From positions 40,691 through 104,690 of the forward strand of contig NZ_MCZZ01000025.1 of the NCBI RefSeq assembly GCF_002875705.1: DNA of 64,000 bases. The letters are read 5' to 3'. The stretch's first letter is position 1; every line of letters starts with the position of its first letter. Made by a program: the position numbers and the translations under genes. Under the pieces are notes generated by a model, which saw only the letters and a program-made list of their open reading frames with translations, was not told the origin of the DNA and did not search any database. Shown one piece after another: positions 52,520 to 61,755 of this stretch. Origin of the DNA: Vibrio sp. 10N.261.45.E2 (lineage in GTDB: Bacteria; Pseudomonadota; Gammaproteobacteria; Enterobacterales; Vibrionaceae).

Positions 52520-52729
52520 TTATGCGACACCCATTACCCGTTTGTATTTTTCTACAGACTGTTCAAACCAAGCCTTTTCTTCTGGGTCACCTAGCTTCAT
52601 TGCTTCTTCAACAATGGCTTCAGGGCCACATTTCGCTTGCTTCAGTTTCCATACAAGAAACGATGCTTGCTTATCCAGTTCGATTTTATTTTTCTCGCTG
52701 GGTGGAAGGAGTGAAAGGTTGATAGACAT
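52520..52729 (-). CDS. Small DUF3283-like protein
   Basis: The 69-residue protein reads MSINLSLLPPSEKNKIELDKQASFLVWKLKQAKCGPEAIVEEAMKLGDPEEKAWFEQSVEKYKRVMG, an all-helical cytoplasmic domain. I recall the same protein as DUF3283 in vibrios, where its function is unknown. ATG 52729 has GAAGG six bases upstream and is preferred over ATG 52786, which would add an unlikely hydrophobic 19-residue extension. It is transcribed in the same direction as yebC, 96 bp upstream of it. Confidence 0.7.
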   Translation of the reverse strand: MSINLSLLPPSEKNKIELDKQASFLVWKLKQAKCGPEAIVEEAMKLGDPEEKAWFEQSVEKYKRVMGVA

Positions 52730-52899
52730 TATTAGCCTTCGTCTGTAATACACTTGGCCGAGAAATATAGCATAGAGCAACCTCATAAAACCAATACTAT
52801 GAGCAGCAGAAAGGGTTTATGAGACAAGAAACCAAGCAAGTGCTGATGCAGGTCAAGCTAGTTTGAGAGAAGTGACGCCCCATGATGCGAAAGTATCAC

Positions 52900-52928
52900 T
52901 TATTCGACTCACCTAATGAGCCGAATAA
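52900..52928. terminator. Hairpin downstream of phhB
   Basis: TTATTCGACTCA (52900-52911) pairs with TGAGCCGAATAA (52917-52928) with one mismatch. No U-run follows on the minus strand, so it may stabilise the phhAB message or act as a weak terminator. Confidence 0.4.
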
Positions 52929-52980
52929 TGAGATATTCGAATCATTGAGGCTGGATAAGTACGTATCCACCCCAGAAGGA

Positions 52981-53319
52981 CTACTCACTCGCCGCGAACA
53001 CATCGCAGCGTGAAGCGCAGATGAAATCATTTTTGTGGAGGCCTTTGATTGAGTGGCTCCACCAAGTAACGGTGACTTTGCCCCACTCCAATAAGATAGA
53101 AGGGTGATGGAATTCTTCTTCTGCTAACTCTGACACTTTGTTGCTGAATGCCCATGCTTGTTTGTAGTTCTTAAACTTAAACACCTTCTCAAGCTGTGGG
53201 ATGCCGTCTCTTTCCATGATCTGCCAATCAGACAACTCCAATAGTAAAGATTGTTGCTCATCTTTACTCAGGGCGATCGCGTCGATACTGCAGGCTTCGC
53301 ATTTTTGTTCATTCAACAT
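52981..53319 (-). CDS. phhB: Pterin-4a-carbinolamine dehydratase
   Basis: The 112-residue enzyme recycles the tetrahydropterin cofactor of phenylalanine hydroxylase. [38 protein letters not shown] contains the catalytic His pair and the conserved WxxVxVxxxTH-like strand (here WWSHS). ATG 53319 is chosen because AAGGA lies upstream; it overlaps the phhA 3' end by 11 bp. The upstream in-frame ATG at 53430 would lie deep inside phhA. Coupled translation fits one dehydratase per hydroxylase. Confidence 0.88.
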   Translation of the reverse strand: MLNEQKCEACSIDAIALSKDEQQSLLLELSDWQIMERDGIPQLEKVFKFKNYKQAWAFSNKVSELAEEEFHHPSILLEWGKVTVTWWSHSIKGLHKNDFICASRCDVFAASE

Positions 53320-54103
53320 GTGTCGGTTCCTTGGGTTCAAAAAGTGGTGGTAGTAACCCCGCATCAATCGCGAGATCAGCTTGCTGTAATAGGCTTTCCT
53401 GACTGATTTTGAAGAGCTCAGACAGCTCATCGATCACATAGTATTTCGGCTGCATGATGTCGATGCGGTAAGGCGTTCTTAAAACCGTTTGCAGATCGAA
53501 CCGCTCACGAACGGCCAAATCCCCTCCCAACGCATACATGGTTTCCGCCGGAGACGAAAGAATGCCGCCGCCGTAGATTTTCAATTGCTGGCCTTCTTTT
53601 ACTAAACCGAACTCGACCGTAAACCAATACAAACGGGCAAGATAAGCACGCTGTTTAGATGTAGCGGCTTGGCCTAGTTTTCCATAATGCTCAGTGAAAG
53701 CCGCGAAATCGGCATTGGTGAGCATGGCACAGTGGCCGAAAATTTCATGAAAGAAATCAGGTTCTTGTAAGTAATCGAACTCATCTCGCGTTCTCAGAAA
53801 TGTCGCAACAGGGAATTTCTTATTGGCAAGCAAATCAAAGAAATGGTCGAAATCGATCAATGCAGGCACAGGTTGAACTTGCCAACCTGTTGTTTCCATT
53901 AGCACTTTGTTTATCTCTGGAAGCTGGGGGACTCTATCTAATGGCAGATCCAGCAGGGTCAAACCGTGCAAGTAGGCATCACATGCGCGGTCATTAATGA
54001 CGTCCAGTTGCCTTTTCACTAAGTCGTGCCAAATGGCGTCTTCTTCGAGGCTCCACTCAACCCATCCCTCTTGGCTCACGGGCTTAGAATGATATTGAGT
54101 CAT
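53309..54103 (-). CDS. phhA: Phenylalanine 4-monooxygenase
   Basis: The 264-residue iron enzyme converts phenylalanine to tyrosine with tetrahydropterin and O2. The iron site appears as [13 protein letters not shown] (His-x4-His, about 134-139 by the [18 protein letters not shown] stretch) with a downstream Glu in [12 protein letters not shown]. The length is that of single-domain bacterial PhhA without the ACT regulatory domain. It feeds the tyrosine route encoded at 56.4-60.4 kb. A TyrR-type box lies in the shared divergent region with aacS. Confidence 0.93.
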   Translation of the reverse strand: MTQYHSKPVSQEGWVEWSLEEDAIWHDLVKRQLDVINDRACDAYLHGLTLLDLPLDRVPQLPEINKVLMETTGWQVQPVPALIDFDHFFDLLANKKFPVATFLRTRDEFDYLQEPDFFHEIFGHCAMLTNADFAAFTEHYGKLGQAATSKQRAYLARLYWFTVEFGLVKEGQQLKIYGGGILSSPAETMYALGGDLAVRERFDLQTVLRTPYRIDIMQPKYYVIDELSELFKISQESLLQQADLAIDAGLLPPLFEPKEPTHVE

Positions 54104-54191
54104 TACACACCTCCTTTCGAATGTCTCACTTTAAGCCTATCTCCACTCCTTATATCCGCCAATTTGCGCGATGTTTCGAAACAGGCAGCCG

Positions 54192-54209
54192 TGTAACATT
54201 TTATTTACA
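54192..54209. promoter_or_regulatory. TyrR/PhhR-type box between phhA and aacS
   Basis: TGTAAC-ATTTTA-TTTACA fits the TyrR consensus TGTAAA-N6-TTTACA with one mismatch. It is centred between the divergent phhA and aacS starts. A weaker half-match (TGTAAA...ATACCA) lies at 54249-54266. A TyrR-type activator responding to phenylalanine or tyrosine is the likely regulator; no such gene is in the window. Confidence 0.6.
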
Positions 54210-54302
54210 CAATTCCGATAACCCCTTATTTTGCTGATCTTTTGACTTTGTAAATCCTAAATACCAGACTGAAAATGTTAACTTTTTGTTGAAGGTAAAG
54301 AA

Positions 54303-56309
54303 ATGCACGAAAGCAATAAGCCCATTTGGCAGCCAAGCGCGCAGCGTATCGCCGATGCCAACTTAACCCGATTTATCGATAGCCTTGAACAGTCTGGGTT
54401 ATACCTAGATAGGGACGTAAAAAGCTACGCCGAACTCCATCAATGGTCTGTAGATCAGCCGGAATCGTTTTGGCAAAACGTGTGGCAGTTTTGTGGAGTA
54501 GTCGGCTCGAAAGACTGTATTAACAAGGCAGAAAACGAGACCATAAAAGATCAAGGTGAGAGCCGCTGGCAGCAGCCTCAATCGAATCGTGATGCGGTTT
54601 GGTTTCCGAATGCGCAGGTAAACTACGCCGAGAACTTACTGCGTTTGGCGCACACCATGTCTGATGAGCTTGCGATTTGGTTTGAGAATGAGCGTGGCGA
54701 GCAGCAGAGTTATACATGGAAAACCCTGTGTGAAGAAGTCTCTAACGTTCAACAATGGCTCGTGAATTGTGGCGTAAAACAAGGCGATGTAGTCGCCGCT
54801 TATACCCCTTATCTGCCGCAAACCGTGGTCGCTATGTTGGCAACCACCAGCTTGGGGGCGATTTGGACATCAACCTCGCCTGACTTTGGCGTCGAGAGTG
54901 TGATTGAGCGATTTGGCCAAGTGAAACCTAAGGTACTGTTCACCTGTGACGGCTACACCTTCAATGGCAAAACGTTCGATATGACGGGCAAGAACCGTGA
55001 AATCATCGAGCACTTAACCGAGCTAAAACAGGTGTGTCAGATCGGTTACTTGGGAAGGAGTGACTTTGAAAATGATGTGTCGACCCGAAGCTGGCACAGC
55101 ATCATTCACCACTATCAGCCAAAACCTCTTCGATTTACTCGTGTCGGCTTCAATAAACCGTTGTTCGTGCTCTATTCCTCCGGTACCACCGGAAAGCCAA
55201 AGTGTATTGTACATTCTGTTGGCGGCACCACCATCAACCACCTAAAAGAGCATCAACTTCATTGCGATATTAAACCAAGAGATCGCGTGTTCTACTACAC
55301 CACTTGTGGTTGGATGATGTGGAACTGGCACGTATCTGCGCTCGCGAGCGGTGCTTGTTTGGTTATCTTTGATGGTAGCCCAGTTTACCCACAACCCAAT
55401 GTACTCTGGGACTTGGCACAGCTCGCGAATGTGTCGCTATTTGGTACCTCAGCCAAGTACCTAGAAGCGATTGAGAAAGCCGAACTCTCACCGATCGACA
55501 GCCACTATCTGCCTCAATTAAGAACACTGTGCTCGACGGGTTCAGTGCTCTACCCAGAGCAGTTCGATTACGTCTACAAACACATCAAGCAAGACCTGCA
55601 TTTAGCTTCCATTTCTGGCGGCACGGATATTTGTGGCTGCTTTGTGTTGGGTAATCCAATCTCGCCAGTGTATCGCGGTGAGTGTCAACAAGCAGGGCTT
55701 GGCGTCGACATCAAGGTGTTCAATTCGTCTGGTCATAAGGTTAATCACGAACGTGGTGAGCTGGTGTGTACCAATTCCCTCCCCAACTTCCCTGTTGGCT
55801 TCTGGAATGACAGCGGAGAGCACTACCACAACACCTATTGGTATAGGTTCGATAATGTGTGGCATCACGGTGATGAAGTCGCGCAGAGCGTTCATAACGG
55901 TTATCTGTTCTACGGACGAGGCGACACCACACTCAACCCCGGTGGCGTGCGAATTGGAACTGCCGAGATCTACCAGCAAGTGAACACTATTGAGGGCATC
56001 ATAGATTCCATCGCCGTCGGTAAAGATGTCGACCGCAATGAGCAGATATGGCTGTTCGTTCAGTTGCAGCAAGGTGGGGTTCTAAATGAAACGCTATTGG
56101 CCGCCATCAAGCACAAGCTCAAGTCCTCTTGTTCACCAAGGCATGTGCCGAGCCAAATTTTTGCGATCAGCGATGTGCCAAAAACACGCTCAGGCAAACT
56201 GGTGGAATTGGCGGTAAAGCAGGTAGTGAATGGCAAGCCCGTCGAGAACATCGGCGCAATAGCCAATGCGGATGTGCTCGATGAGATAAAGCGCGTCATT
56301 TCGCTTTAG
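54303..56309 (+). CDS. aacS: Acetoacetate-CoA ligase
   Basis: The 668-residue enzyme activates acetoacetate with ATP and CoA. Acetoacetate is one product of homogentisate breakdown, so it completes the phenylalanine/tyrosine route. The adenylation core shows LYSSGTTGKPKCIVHSVGG (P-loop, about 297-315), YTTCGWMMWNW, SISGGTDICG and the late YFYGRGDTTLNPGGVRIG-type hinge (here LFYGRGDTTLNPGGVR). Catalytic Lys is in PKTRSGKLVEL near the C-terminus. Length matches AacS rather than acetyl-CoA synthetase. It is divergent from phhA and ends at a strong terminator. Confidence 0.9.
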   Translation: MHESNKPIWQPSAQRIADANLTRFIDSLEQSGLYLDRDVKSYAELHQWSVDQPESFWQNVWQFCGVVGSKDCINKAENETIKDQGESRWQQPQSNRDAVWFPNAQVNYAENLLRLAHTMSDELAIWFENERGEQQSYTWKTLCEEVSNVQQWLVNCGVKQGDVVAAYTPYLPQTVVAMLATTSLGAIWTSTSPDFGVESVIERFGQVKPKVLFTCDGYTFNGKTFDMTGKNREIIEHLTELKQVCQIGYLGRSDFENDVSTRSWHSIIHHYQPKPLRFTRVGFNKPLFVLYSSGTTGKPKCIVHSVGGTTINHLKEHQLHCDIKPRDRVFYYTTCGWMMWNWHVSALASGACLVIFDGSPVYPQPNVLWDLAQLANVSLFGTSAKYLEAIEKAELSPIDSHYLPQLRTLCSTGSVLYPEQFDYVYKHIKQDLHLASISGGTDICGCFVLGNPISPVYRGECQQAGLGVDIKVFNSSGHKVNHERGELVCTNSLPNFPVGFWNDSGEHYHNTYWYRFDNVWHHGDEVAQSVHNGYLFYGRGDTTLNPGGVRIGTAEIYQQVNTIEGIIDSIAVGKDVDRNEQIWLFVQLQQGGVLNETLLAAIKHKLKSSCSPRHVPSQIFAISDVPKTRSGKLVELAVKQVVNGKPVENIGAIANADVLDEIKRVISL

Positions 56310-56358
56310 CGCGTATATCTCAAGAGTTCCAAACTAGAAGAGAGTAACTTCCAACGAA

Positions 56359-56391
56359 AAGCCCTCCACGAATGAACATCGTGGAGGGCTT
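56359..56391. terminator. Bidirectional terminator of aacS and the hpd-hmgA operon
   Basis: AAGCCCTCCACGA (56359-56371) pairs perfectly with TCGTGGAGGGCTT (56379-56391) around a 7-nt loop. It separates the convergent aacS and maiA genes. Confidence 0.85.
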
Positions 56392-56425
56392 AATGATCTT
56401 AGCTACCGATGGCTCTTAGTCTGGG

Positions 56426-57124
56426 TTATGCTTTCGCATCCGCTTGATTCTCTGGCATTGCTTCAATGAACTCGGGCAACTGGTTACACGCAGCAACAAT
56501 CGAGTTAATCAACGGATAAGGCGACATATCAACACCAAAGCGTAGCGCATTGTAGACTTGCGGCACTAAGCAAATATCGACGATACAGGGCGAATCCGTG
56601 AGGCTATACACTGAATCGCCGTGTTTTTTTCGGTGTTTGGTCAGCTTCTCTTCTAACGCTGAAAACCCTTGGCTCATCCAATAGTAAAGCCAATCCATTT
56701 TCGACTCTTGCTCGCATGACAATTCTCGCTCCAAATACTGCAACACGCGCAGGTTATTGAGAGGGTGAATTTCCATCGCAATATCCTGAGCCATCGCCAA
56801 CGCTTGATAGCGCAATGGTGCTTGCTCAGGAATCAACAAGGTGCCTGGGCAACTCTCACACAAATAGCTTTCGTCCAAGTATTGCAAGATCGTCAGCGAC
56901 TGATTGAGTTGAACTTCACCATCCACTAGCACTGGCACTAATTCACTGGCGTTGAGCTCGCGATATTGTGGATCATGCTGCTCGCCGCCATTACGCACCA
57001 AATGCACCGCTTTCGACTCATAATTGAGTTGCTTTAGGTTCAATCCAATTCGCACTCGATAGGCTGCAGACGAGCGCCAGTAACCGTAAAGTATAATGTT
57101 CTTGTTCACGATGCTCTCGCTCAT
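56426..57124 (-). CDS. maiA: Maleylacetoacetate isomerase
   Basis: The 232-residue glutathione-transferase-fold enzyme (zeta class) converts maleylacetoacetate to fumarylacetoacetate with glutathione. ILYGYWRSSAAYRVRIGLNLK carries the SSA(A/C)xRVR motif of zeta GSTs (Ser18-Ser19 region), followed by LVPVLVDGEVQLNQSLTILQYLDE and a helical C-terminal domain ending LPEFIEAMPENQADA. It is the last gene of the hpd-hmgA-fahA-maiA operon; it starts 21 bp after fahA and ends at a strong terminator. Confidence 0.93.
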   Translation of the reverse strand: MSESIVNKNIILYGYWRSSAAYRVRIGLNLKQLNYESKAVHLVRNGGEQHDPQYRELNASELVPVLVDGEVQLNQSLTILQYLDESYLCESCPGTLLIPEQAPLRYQALAMAQDIAMEIHPLNNLRVLQYLERELSCEQESKMDWLYYWMSQGFSALEEKLTKHRKKHGDSVYSLTDSPCIVDICLVPQVYNALRFGVDMSPYPLINSIVAACNQLPEFIEAMPENQADAKA

Positions 57125-57145
57125 ACAGAAATCCTATTACGTGGA

Positions 57146-58183
57146 TTATAGCGCTCGATATTGACTCACTTTTTGGTCAATCGCGCCAAAGATCGAATCA
57201 CCCGCTGTATCAAACATCTCAAGCTTAATCGAATCACCAAACGACATGAATTTAGTCGACGGCTTACCATCACGAATCGTCTCTATCATGCGTACTTCAG
57301 CAATGCATGAATAGCCTACGCCACCTTCCGCAATCGATGTGCCATGGTCAGTACCTTGCTTATTCGATACCGTACCCGAGCCAATGATCGCACCAGCCGA
57401 CAGCGGACGAGTCTTCGCAGCATGGACAATCAGCTCAGCGAAATTGAAGGTCATGTCCACACCCGCATTCGGGCAACCAAAAGGCGCATCGTTGTAGGTT
57501 GAAGTCAATGGCAGGTGCACTTTGCTACCTTTCCAATGTTCACCCAGTTCATCAGGCGTAACGGCAACAGGAGAAAACGCTGAAGATGGCTTAGACTGGA
57601 AGAAGCCAAAGCCCTTGGCGAGCTCTGCCGGAATCAAGCCACGCAAAGACACATCATTCACCAACATCAATAGACGAATCGAATCATGCGCTTGCTTAGC
57701 ACTGGCTCCCATTGGCACATCTCCGGTGACAACCGCGACTTCACCCTCAAAATCGATACCCCATTCGTCACTGGCAAATTCAATATTGTCGCGCGGACCA
57801 ATAAAGGCATCTGATCCGCCTTGATACATGAGCGGATCAACCCAGAAGCTTTCTGGCATTTCAGCACCACGAGCCTTACGCACCAGCTCAACGTGGTTTA
57901 CATACGCGCTGCCATCTGCCCATTGATAAGCGCGTGGCAGAGGCGATTCACAATATTGAGGTGCAAACACTTCACTGCCCGTCACATGACCGGTATTGAG
58001 TGAGGTGTATAACTCCTCTAACTGAGGAGCAACACTGTCCCAGTTATCCAAGGCTACTTGCATGGTTGGCGCCAAATGCATCGCGTGGAAAATCTCCGTC
58101 GCTGGCACACACTGTTTGAGATCTTTACTCACGACCATCAATAGACCATCGCGTGTACCATTTTTCTTGGTTGCTAATTTCAT
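57146..58183 (-). CDS. fahA: Fumarylacetoacetate hydrolase
   Basis: The 345-residue enzyme cleaves fumarylacetoacetate to fumarate and acetoacetate, which aacS then activates. The FAH core shows YVNHVELVRKARGAEMPESFWVDPLMYQGGSD, then EWGIDFEGEVAVVTGDVPMGASAKQA with metal-binding Glu and Asp, LVNDVSLR, and IGSGTVSN. It lies between hmgA (9-bp gap) and maiA (21-bp gap). The N-terminal part is shorter than in the eukaryotic enzyme, as usual for bacteria. Confidence 0.9.
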   Translation of the reverse strand: MKLATKKNGTRDGLLMVVSKDLKQCVPATEIFHAMHLAPTMQVALDNWDSVAPQLEELYTSLNTGHVTGSEVFAPQYCESPLPRAYQWADGSAYVNHVELVRKARGAEMPESFWVDPLMYQGGSDAFIGPRDNIEFASDEWGIDFEGEVAVVTGDVPMGASAKQAHDSIRLLMLVNDVSLRGLIPAELAKGFGFFQSKPSSAFSPVAVTPDELGEHWKGSKVHLPLTSTYNDAPFGCPNAGVDMTFNFAELIVHAAKTRPLSAGAIIGSGTVSNKQGTDHGTSIAEGGVGYSCIAEVRMIETIRDGKPSTKFMSFGDSIKLEMFDTAGDSIFGAIDQKVSQYRAL

Positions 58184-58192
58184 CTTTGTCCC

Positions 58193-59323
58193 TTACTTCT
58201 CTTGCCAACTGTAGACATATTCTTTGTTCTCAACGCTATCGAGTTCATCGGAAAACTGCAGAGCATGGCGGGTATCAATCATCACAGCCACTTCATCGGT
58301 GAACTTCTTCTTATACGCTTGCCCAGCCTTAAAGGCTTTCGGGTGAGGCCCATGAGTGAAGCCCGCAGGGTGGAAAGTCACCATGCCCGCTTCAATATTG
58401 TCACGGCTGAAGAAGTCACCAGCGTGATAGAACAGCACTTCGTCATAATCGTCATTGTTGTGGTAAAACGGCACTTTCAGCGCACCGGGGTCGCTCTCTA
58501 TCGGGCGCGGCACAAAGGTACAAACCACAAAGCCTGCACCAACAAAGGTGGTGTGTGCAGACGGTGGCAAGTGGTAGCGATGTGACATCAAGGGTCTGAT
58601 ATCGCGCCAGTTCACTTTCACCACGGCCAAATCACCATGCCAGCCAATTGCGTCTAAAGGATTGAACGGATAAGTAATCACACTAACTTTGTCGTGGCGT
58701 TTCACCTGAACTTGGGTTTGATCTTCTGAATACTGAGCACGGAATTGATCGTTGATCGACGGAATTTCAAGAACCGCTGGATCAAACACCGCGTGATTGC
58801 CGACCATACCTTTCTCTGGTAATGAATAAGCCGCGTCTGTGTTTTCTATCATCAAGATAAACATCGGCTCGCTTGGCTCTAAACGCCAGTTGGTTGAGCG
58901 CGGGATCATCACGTAATCCCCTTCACTCACTTCTAAATGGCCATAGTCGCAATAGAGTTCAGCACTGCCTTGATGAATGAACAGTAGCTCATCACCGTCG
59001 GAATTACGCACCAAGAAATCCATCTTCTCGTCCATGCGCCACACACGAATTTTGCAGTCCGCATTGTGCAAGAGATAAGGCACCGCCCAAGGGGTTATCT
59101 GACTGGCTTTTTCCACCAGCGTAAAATCAAAAGCGCGAGGGCGCAGATCGCCCTCCCACTCCGACCAACCTGTTGGGGCATGCTGGTGATGAAAATGAGC
59201 GGCGGGGCCGAAAAATCCACTTCGGCCCGCCTCTCGCTCATAAATTGCCTCTTCGGGGAAGTCGGCATGCGCTTGTTTAGAGCACACACCCTCCCGATGA
59301 GGAAACGAGATCCATTTATGCAT
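58193..59323 (-). CDS. hmgA: Homogentisate 1,2-dioxygenase
   Basis: The 376-residue iron dioxygenase opens the ring of homogentisate to maleylacetoacetate. It has a cupin-type core; FHHQHAPTGWSEWEGDLRPRAFDFT near the start, VRNSDGDELLFIHQGSAELYCDYG, and the metal-site region FYHNNDDYDEVLFYHAGDFFSRDNIEAGMVTFHPAGFTHGPHP, rich in His and Glu, are the family marks. It overlaps hpd by 8 bp. In vibrios loss of this gene gives brown pyomelanin, but nothing here suggests loss. Confidence 0.93.
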   Translation of the reverse strand: MHKWISFPHREGVCSKQAHADFPEEAIYEREAGRSGFFGPAAHFHHQHAPTGWSEWEGDLRPRAFDFTLVEKASQITPWAVPYLLHNADCKIRVWRMDEKMDFLVRNSDGDELLFIHQGSAELYCDYGHLEVSEGDYVMIPRSTNWRLEPSEPMFILMIENTDAAYSLPEKGMVGNHAVFDPAVLEIPSINDQFRAQYSEDQTQVQVKRHDKVSVITYPFNPLDAIGWHGDLAVVKVNWRDIRPLMSHRYHLPPSAHTTFVGAGFVVCTFVPRPIESDPGALKVPFYHNNDDYDEVLFYHAGDFFSRDNIEAGMVTFHPAGFTHGPHPKAFKAGQAYKKKFTDEVAVMIDTRHALQFSDELDSVENKEYVYSWQEK

Positions 59324-60389
59324 CGTCTAATACTCCTCGACGAATCTGGTCCTCTTCAATCGATTCAAACAGCGCCTTGAAGTTACCTTCGCCAAAGCCT
59401 TCGTTGCCTTTACGCTGAATGATTTCAAAGAACACAGGCCCGATTACTGTCTGTGTGAAAATTTGCAGCAAGATGCCGTCTTTGGTCGGCGCGCCATCAA
59501 TCAGAACGCGTAGGTCACGCAACAGATCGGTATCTTCCCCGTGGCCTTTCACACGATCGTCAACTTTCTCATAGTAGGTATCTGGGGTTGGCATAAAGTC
59601 CATGCCGCGATCACGCAGAGTCTTCACGGTTTTGTAGATGTCATCCGTTGCGAGTGCGATGTGTTGGATACCTTCGCCGTTGTACTCGCGAATGAACTCT
59701 TCGATTTGTGATTTGTCGTCGGAAGACTCATTGATAGGGATACGGATTTTGCCACACGGTGAGGTCATGGCGCGGCTCACAAGGCCTGTCAGCTTGCCTT
59801 CGATGTCGAAGTAGCGAATCTCACGGAAGTTACCAAGACGTTCATAGAATCCGGACCACACATCCATATTGCCTTGCTTAACGTTGTGCGTGAGGTGGTC
59901 GATTTCATACAAACCAACATTGGCTTCGGCCATGCGCTGTTCCGCATCGTCATAGAATCGGAAGTCAACATCATAGATGCTCTGCTTGCCATAACGATCC
60001 ACAAAATAGAGCAGGCTTTCACCGATGCCGTAAATGGCAGGAATGCTCAGTTCCATCGGCCCTATTTCTGTTTTGTACTCTTCACCGCCGCCCTTAAACG
60101 CTTGCTCCATTGCCGCCGTTGCTTCGTTGACACGAAACGCCATGCCACATACCGATGGCCCATGCACTTTAGCGAACGCTTCCGCTTGGCTGTGAGGCTG
60201 TTCATTGACGATAAAGTTGATGTCACCTTGTCGATACAGCCAAGCCTCTTTTGACCGGTGCTTGGCGATCTCAGCAAAACCAAGTGACACAAACAGCGCT
60301 TTAAGTTGCTCAATTCCCTTGTGGTCGACAGCTGTGTATTCAACAAACTCGAATCCATCCGTACCAAGCGGGTTGTATGACTCCACCAT
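59316..60389 (-). CDS. hpd: 4-Hydroxyphenylpyruvate dioxygenase
   Basis: The 357-residue iron enzyme turns 4-hydroxyphenylpyruvate into homogentisate. Two VOC-fold halves are visible: the N-terminal one ending near residue 150 and the C-terminal one with IDHLTHNVKQGNMDVW, GIQHIALATDDI and the metal-binding Glu near FFEIIQRKGNEGFGEGNF. This end is the HPPD signature. It is the first gene of the tyrosine-breakdown operon. An aminotransferase to make its substrate from tyrosine is not encoded in the window. Confidence 0.93.
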   Translation of the reverse strand: MVESYNPLGTDGFEFVEYTAVDHKGIEQLKALFVSLGFAEIAKHRSKEAWLYRQGDINFIVNEQPHSQAEAFAKVHGPSVCGMAFRVNEATAAMEQAFKGGGEEYKTEIGPMELSIPAIYGIGESLLYFVDRYGKQSIYDVDFRFYDDAEQRMAEANVGLYEIDHLTHNVKQGNMDVWSGFYERLGNFREIRYFDIEGKLTGLVSRAMTSPCGKIRIPINESSDDKSQIEEFIREYNGEGIQHIALATDDIYKTVKTLRDRGMDFMPTPDTYYEKVDDRVKGHGEDTDLLRDLRVLIDGAPTKDGILLQIFTQTVIGPVFFEIIQRKGNEGFGEGNFKALFESIEEDQIRRGVLDDA

Positions 60390-60441
60390 GAACTTTCTCC
60401 TTGTACCTATCGGTTTTGTATTACTGGTTTTTATTACGTGA

Positions 60442-60463
60442 CTTCTTGTTGCTTGAAGAAGTA
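60442..60463. repeat. Inverted repeat in the hpd promoter region
   Basis: ACTTCTT (60442-60448) and AAGAAGT (60457-60463) form a perfect 7-bp palindrome with an 8-bp spacer, 53-74 bp upstream of the hpd start. It is a candidate operator for the hpd-hmgA operon; no known consensus is claimed. The rest of 60390-60792 is AT-rich. Confidence 0.4.
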
Positions 60464-60515
60464 TTGCGTGTTTTTTGTCCGTAATTAAATTTGGCCCACA
60501 AGCCGACAGATTGGA

Positions 60516-60698
60516 ATGGATGGAGAGAAATGGACAGTCACGCTAAAAACCCGTCAATTTGTAAAATATTTGTTACACGCAAACTCTATTCACAAGAAAG
60601 TGAGTGCTATCAAGGGGTTGAAAGATGGTGATTTGATTTACAGCAGAGCAAGAGATGTTATTGAATTGTTACATGCATCCTTTAATCAGCTAAGGTAA
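60516..60698 (+). CDS. Possible small ORF, weak support
   Basis: A 60-codon ORF opens at ATG 60516 and reads a basic protein with a hydrophilic profile (MDGEKWTVTLKTRQFVKY, then DGDLIYSRARDVIELL). A GATGGAGAG stretch near its own start also fits as a ribosome-binding site for an ATG at 60531 in another frame (33 codons). It resembles no family I know. It fills part of a 403-bp gap upstream of hpd. I list it because it is the only sizeable plus-strand frame there; it may be chance. Confidence 0.2.
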   Translation: MDGEKWTVTLKTRQFVKYLLHANSIHKKVSAIKGLKDGDLIYSRARDVIELLHASFNQLR

Positions 60699-60724
60699 TA
60701 AATCGAATATTAGACTGATGATGC

Positions 60725-60750
60725 AAAAAAGCCGCTGTAGTCAGCGGCTT
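60725..60750 (-). terminator. Terminator of the HAD phosphatase gene
   Basis: AAGCCGCTG (60729-60737) pairs with CAGCGGCTT (60742-60750) around TAGT. On the minus strand six T residues follow. Confidence 0.85.
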
Positions 60751-60792
60751 GATGAGTTCTAGAGCGAAGCTAATTCGACTATAAGATTCGCG

Positions 60793-61452
60793 TTAATCCC
60801 AGTTGAGAATCGACCAATTCGGTTGATCGGCTAAAGCTTTCAAACGCGGGCATGGATTTACCAGATAGGCAAAATCAGCGTGTTCACACAAAGGTAAGTC
60901 GTTGATTGAATCCGTATAAAAGTGAATGTCCGAGTAGTTAGTTTCTTGATTGTCTAACCACTCTTTTAAACGCGTCACCTTACCTTCACGATAACTTGGC
61001 ACACCTAATATTTGAGACGTGAAACGGCCTTGGTTTTCTACCAAGTCGATACCGAGTGCATTCTCGATACCAATCTTGCGACCAACGGCTTCTACTAAAA
61101 AAGTGACGCTCGCCGAGATGATCAACATGTCGATATCATCACGCTCTAGCTGCTCAATTAATGGTTTCGACTGTTTGAACTGCTTAGGTAAAATATGCTG
61201 TTCAACACACTCTTCCACCAAGGCGGTGACTTGCTCTGTTGGCATGTCAGCGAGTGGCTGCATGGCGAACGTGAGATAATCTTCCATGTTTAACTTACCT
61301 TCCGAATACAGCCCCATTAAGCGCTGGTCTTCTTCAATAAAGTTTGACGCTGTGGCAATGCCCTTTTCAACCAAGAATTCATTCCAAAGCATCGCTGCAT
61401 CAGCGTTGATCAGCGTTTCGTCGATATCGAATACATACAAAGGTTTGAACAT
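60793..61452 (-). CDS. HAD-IB family hydrolase (SerB-like phosphatase)
   Basis: The 219-residue enzyme has the HAD motifs: I, DIDET (residues 9-13, nucleophile D9); II, IISAS (about 113); and III-IV, REGKVTRLKEW and YTDSINDLPL. A helical cap lies between I and II, placing it in subfamily IB with phosphoserine phosphatase-like enzymes. No PLP- or serine-specific features confirm SerB, and the true SerB is normally about 100 residues longer in vibrios, so the substrate is open. It is monocistronic. Confidence 0.85.
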   Translation of the reverse strand: MFKPLYVFDIDETLINADAAMLWNEFLVEKGIATASNFIEEDQRLMGLYSEGKLNMEDYLTFAMQPLADMPTEQVTALVEECVEQHILPKQFKQSKPLIEQLERDDIDMLIISASVTFLVEAVGRKIGIENALGIDLVENQGRFTSQILGVPSYREGKVTRLKEWLDNQETNYSDIHFYTDSINDLPLCEHADFAYLVNPCPRLKALADQPNWSILNWD

Positions 61453-61675
61453 CTTAGGCTCTCACAGGTTGAATTTCGTTAAGGTTAAATGCACCAAGTT
61501 TTAGAAACAGTTCTAATGGGCTGCATGCTATAACGGGATTGTGACAGTTAAAGCGCATTTTCGTGGCAGTTGTGTTTCACGCCGATGACAATGCCACATG
61601 CTTATTTTTAAAATACAAAAACTTATGAGTAGAACAATATTGATAAACTATGTATTTGTTAACCAAGTGCTCATT

Positions 61676-61711
61676 AGGAAAAAGAAACTCCAACTGGTTC
61701 AGTCGGAGTTC
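61676..61711 (-). terminator. Terminator of the hybrid kinase gene
   Basis: AACTCCAACTG (61686-61696) pairs with CAGTCGGAGTT (61700-61710) with one G-U. On the minus strand TTTCTTTTTCC follows. The 61453-61755 gap otherwise holds only AT-rich sequence and the promoter area of the HAD gene. Confidence 0.7.
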
Positions 61712-61755
61712 TTATTTGGGAGAGTATGCTTTAGAGAGACATCAGCGACTTGAAC

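Noticed and set aside
55602..56072. 156-codon minus-strand frame inside aacS
   Set aside because: It lies entirely inside a well-conserved enzyme gene and shows no family features.
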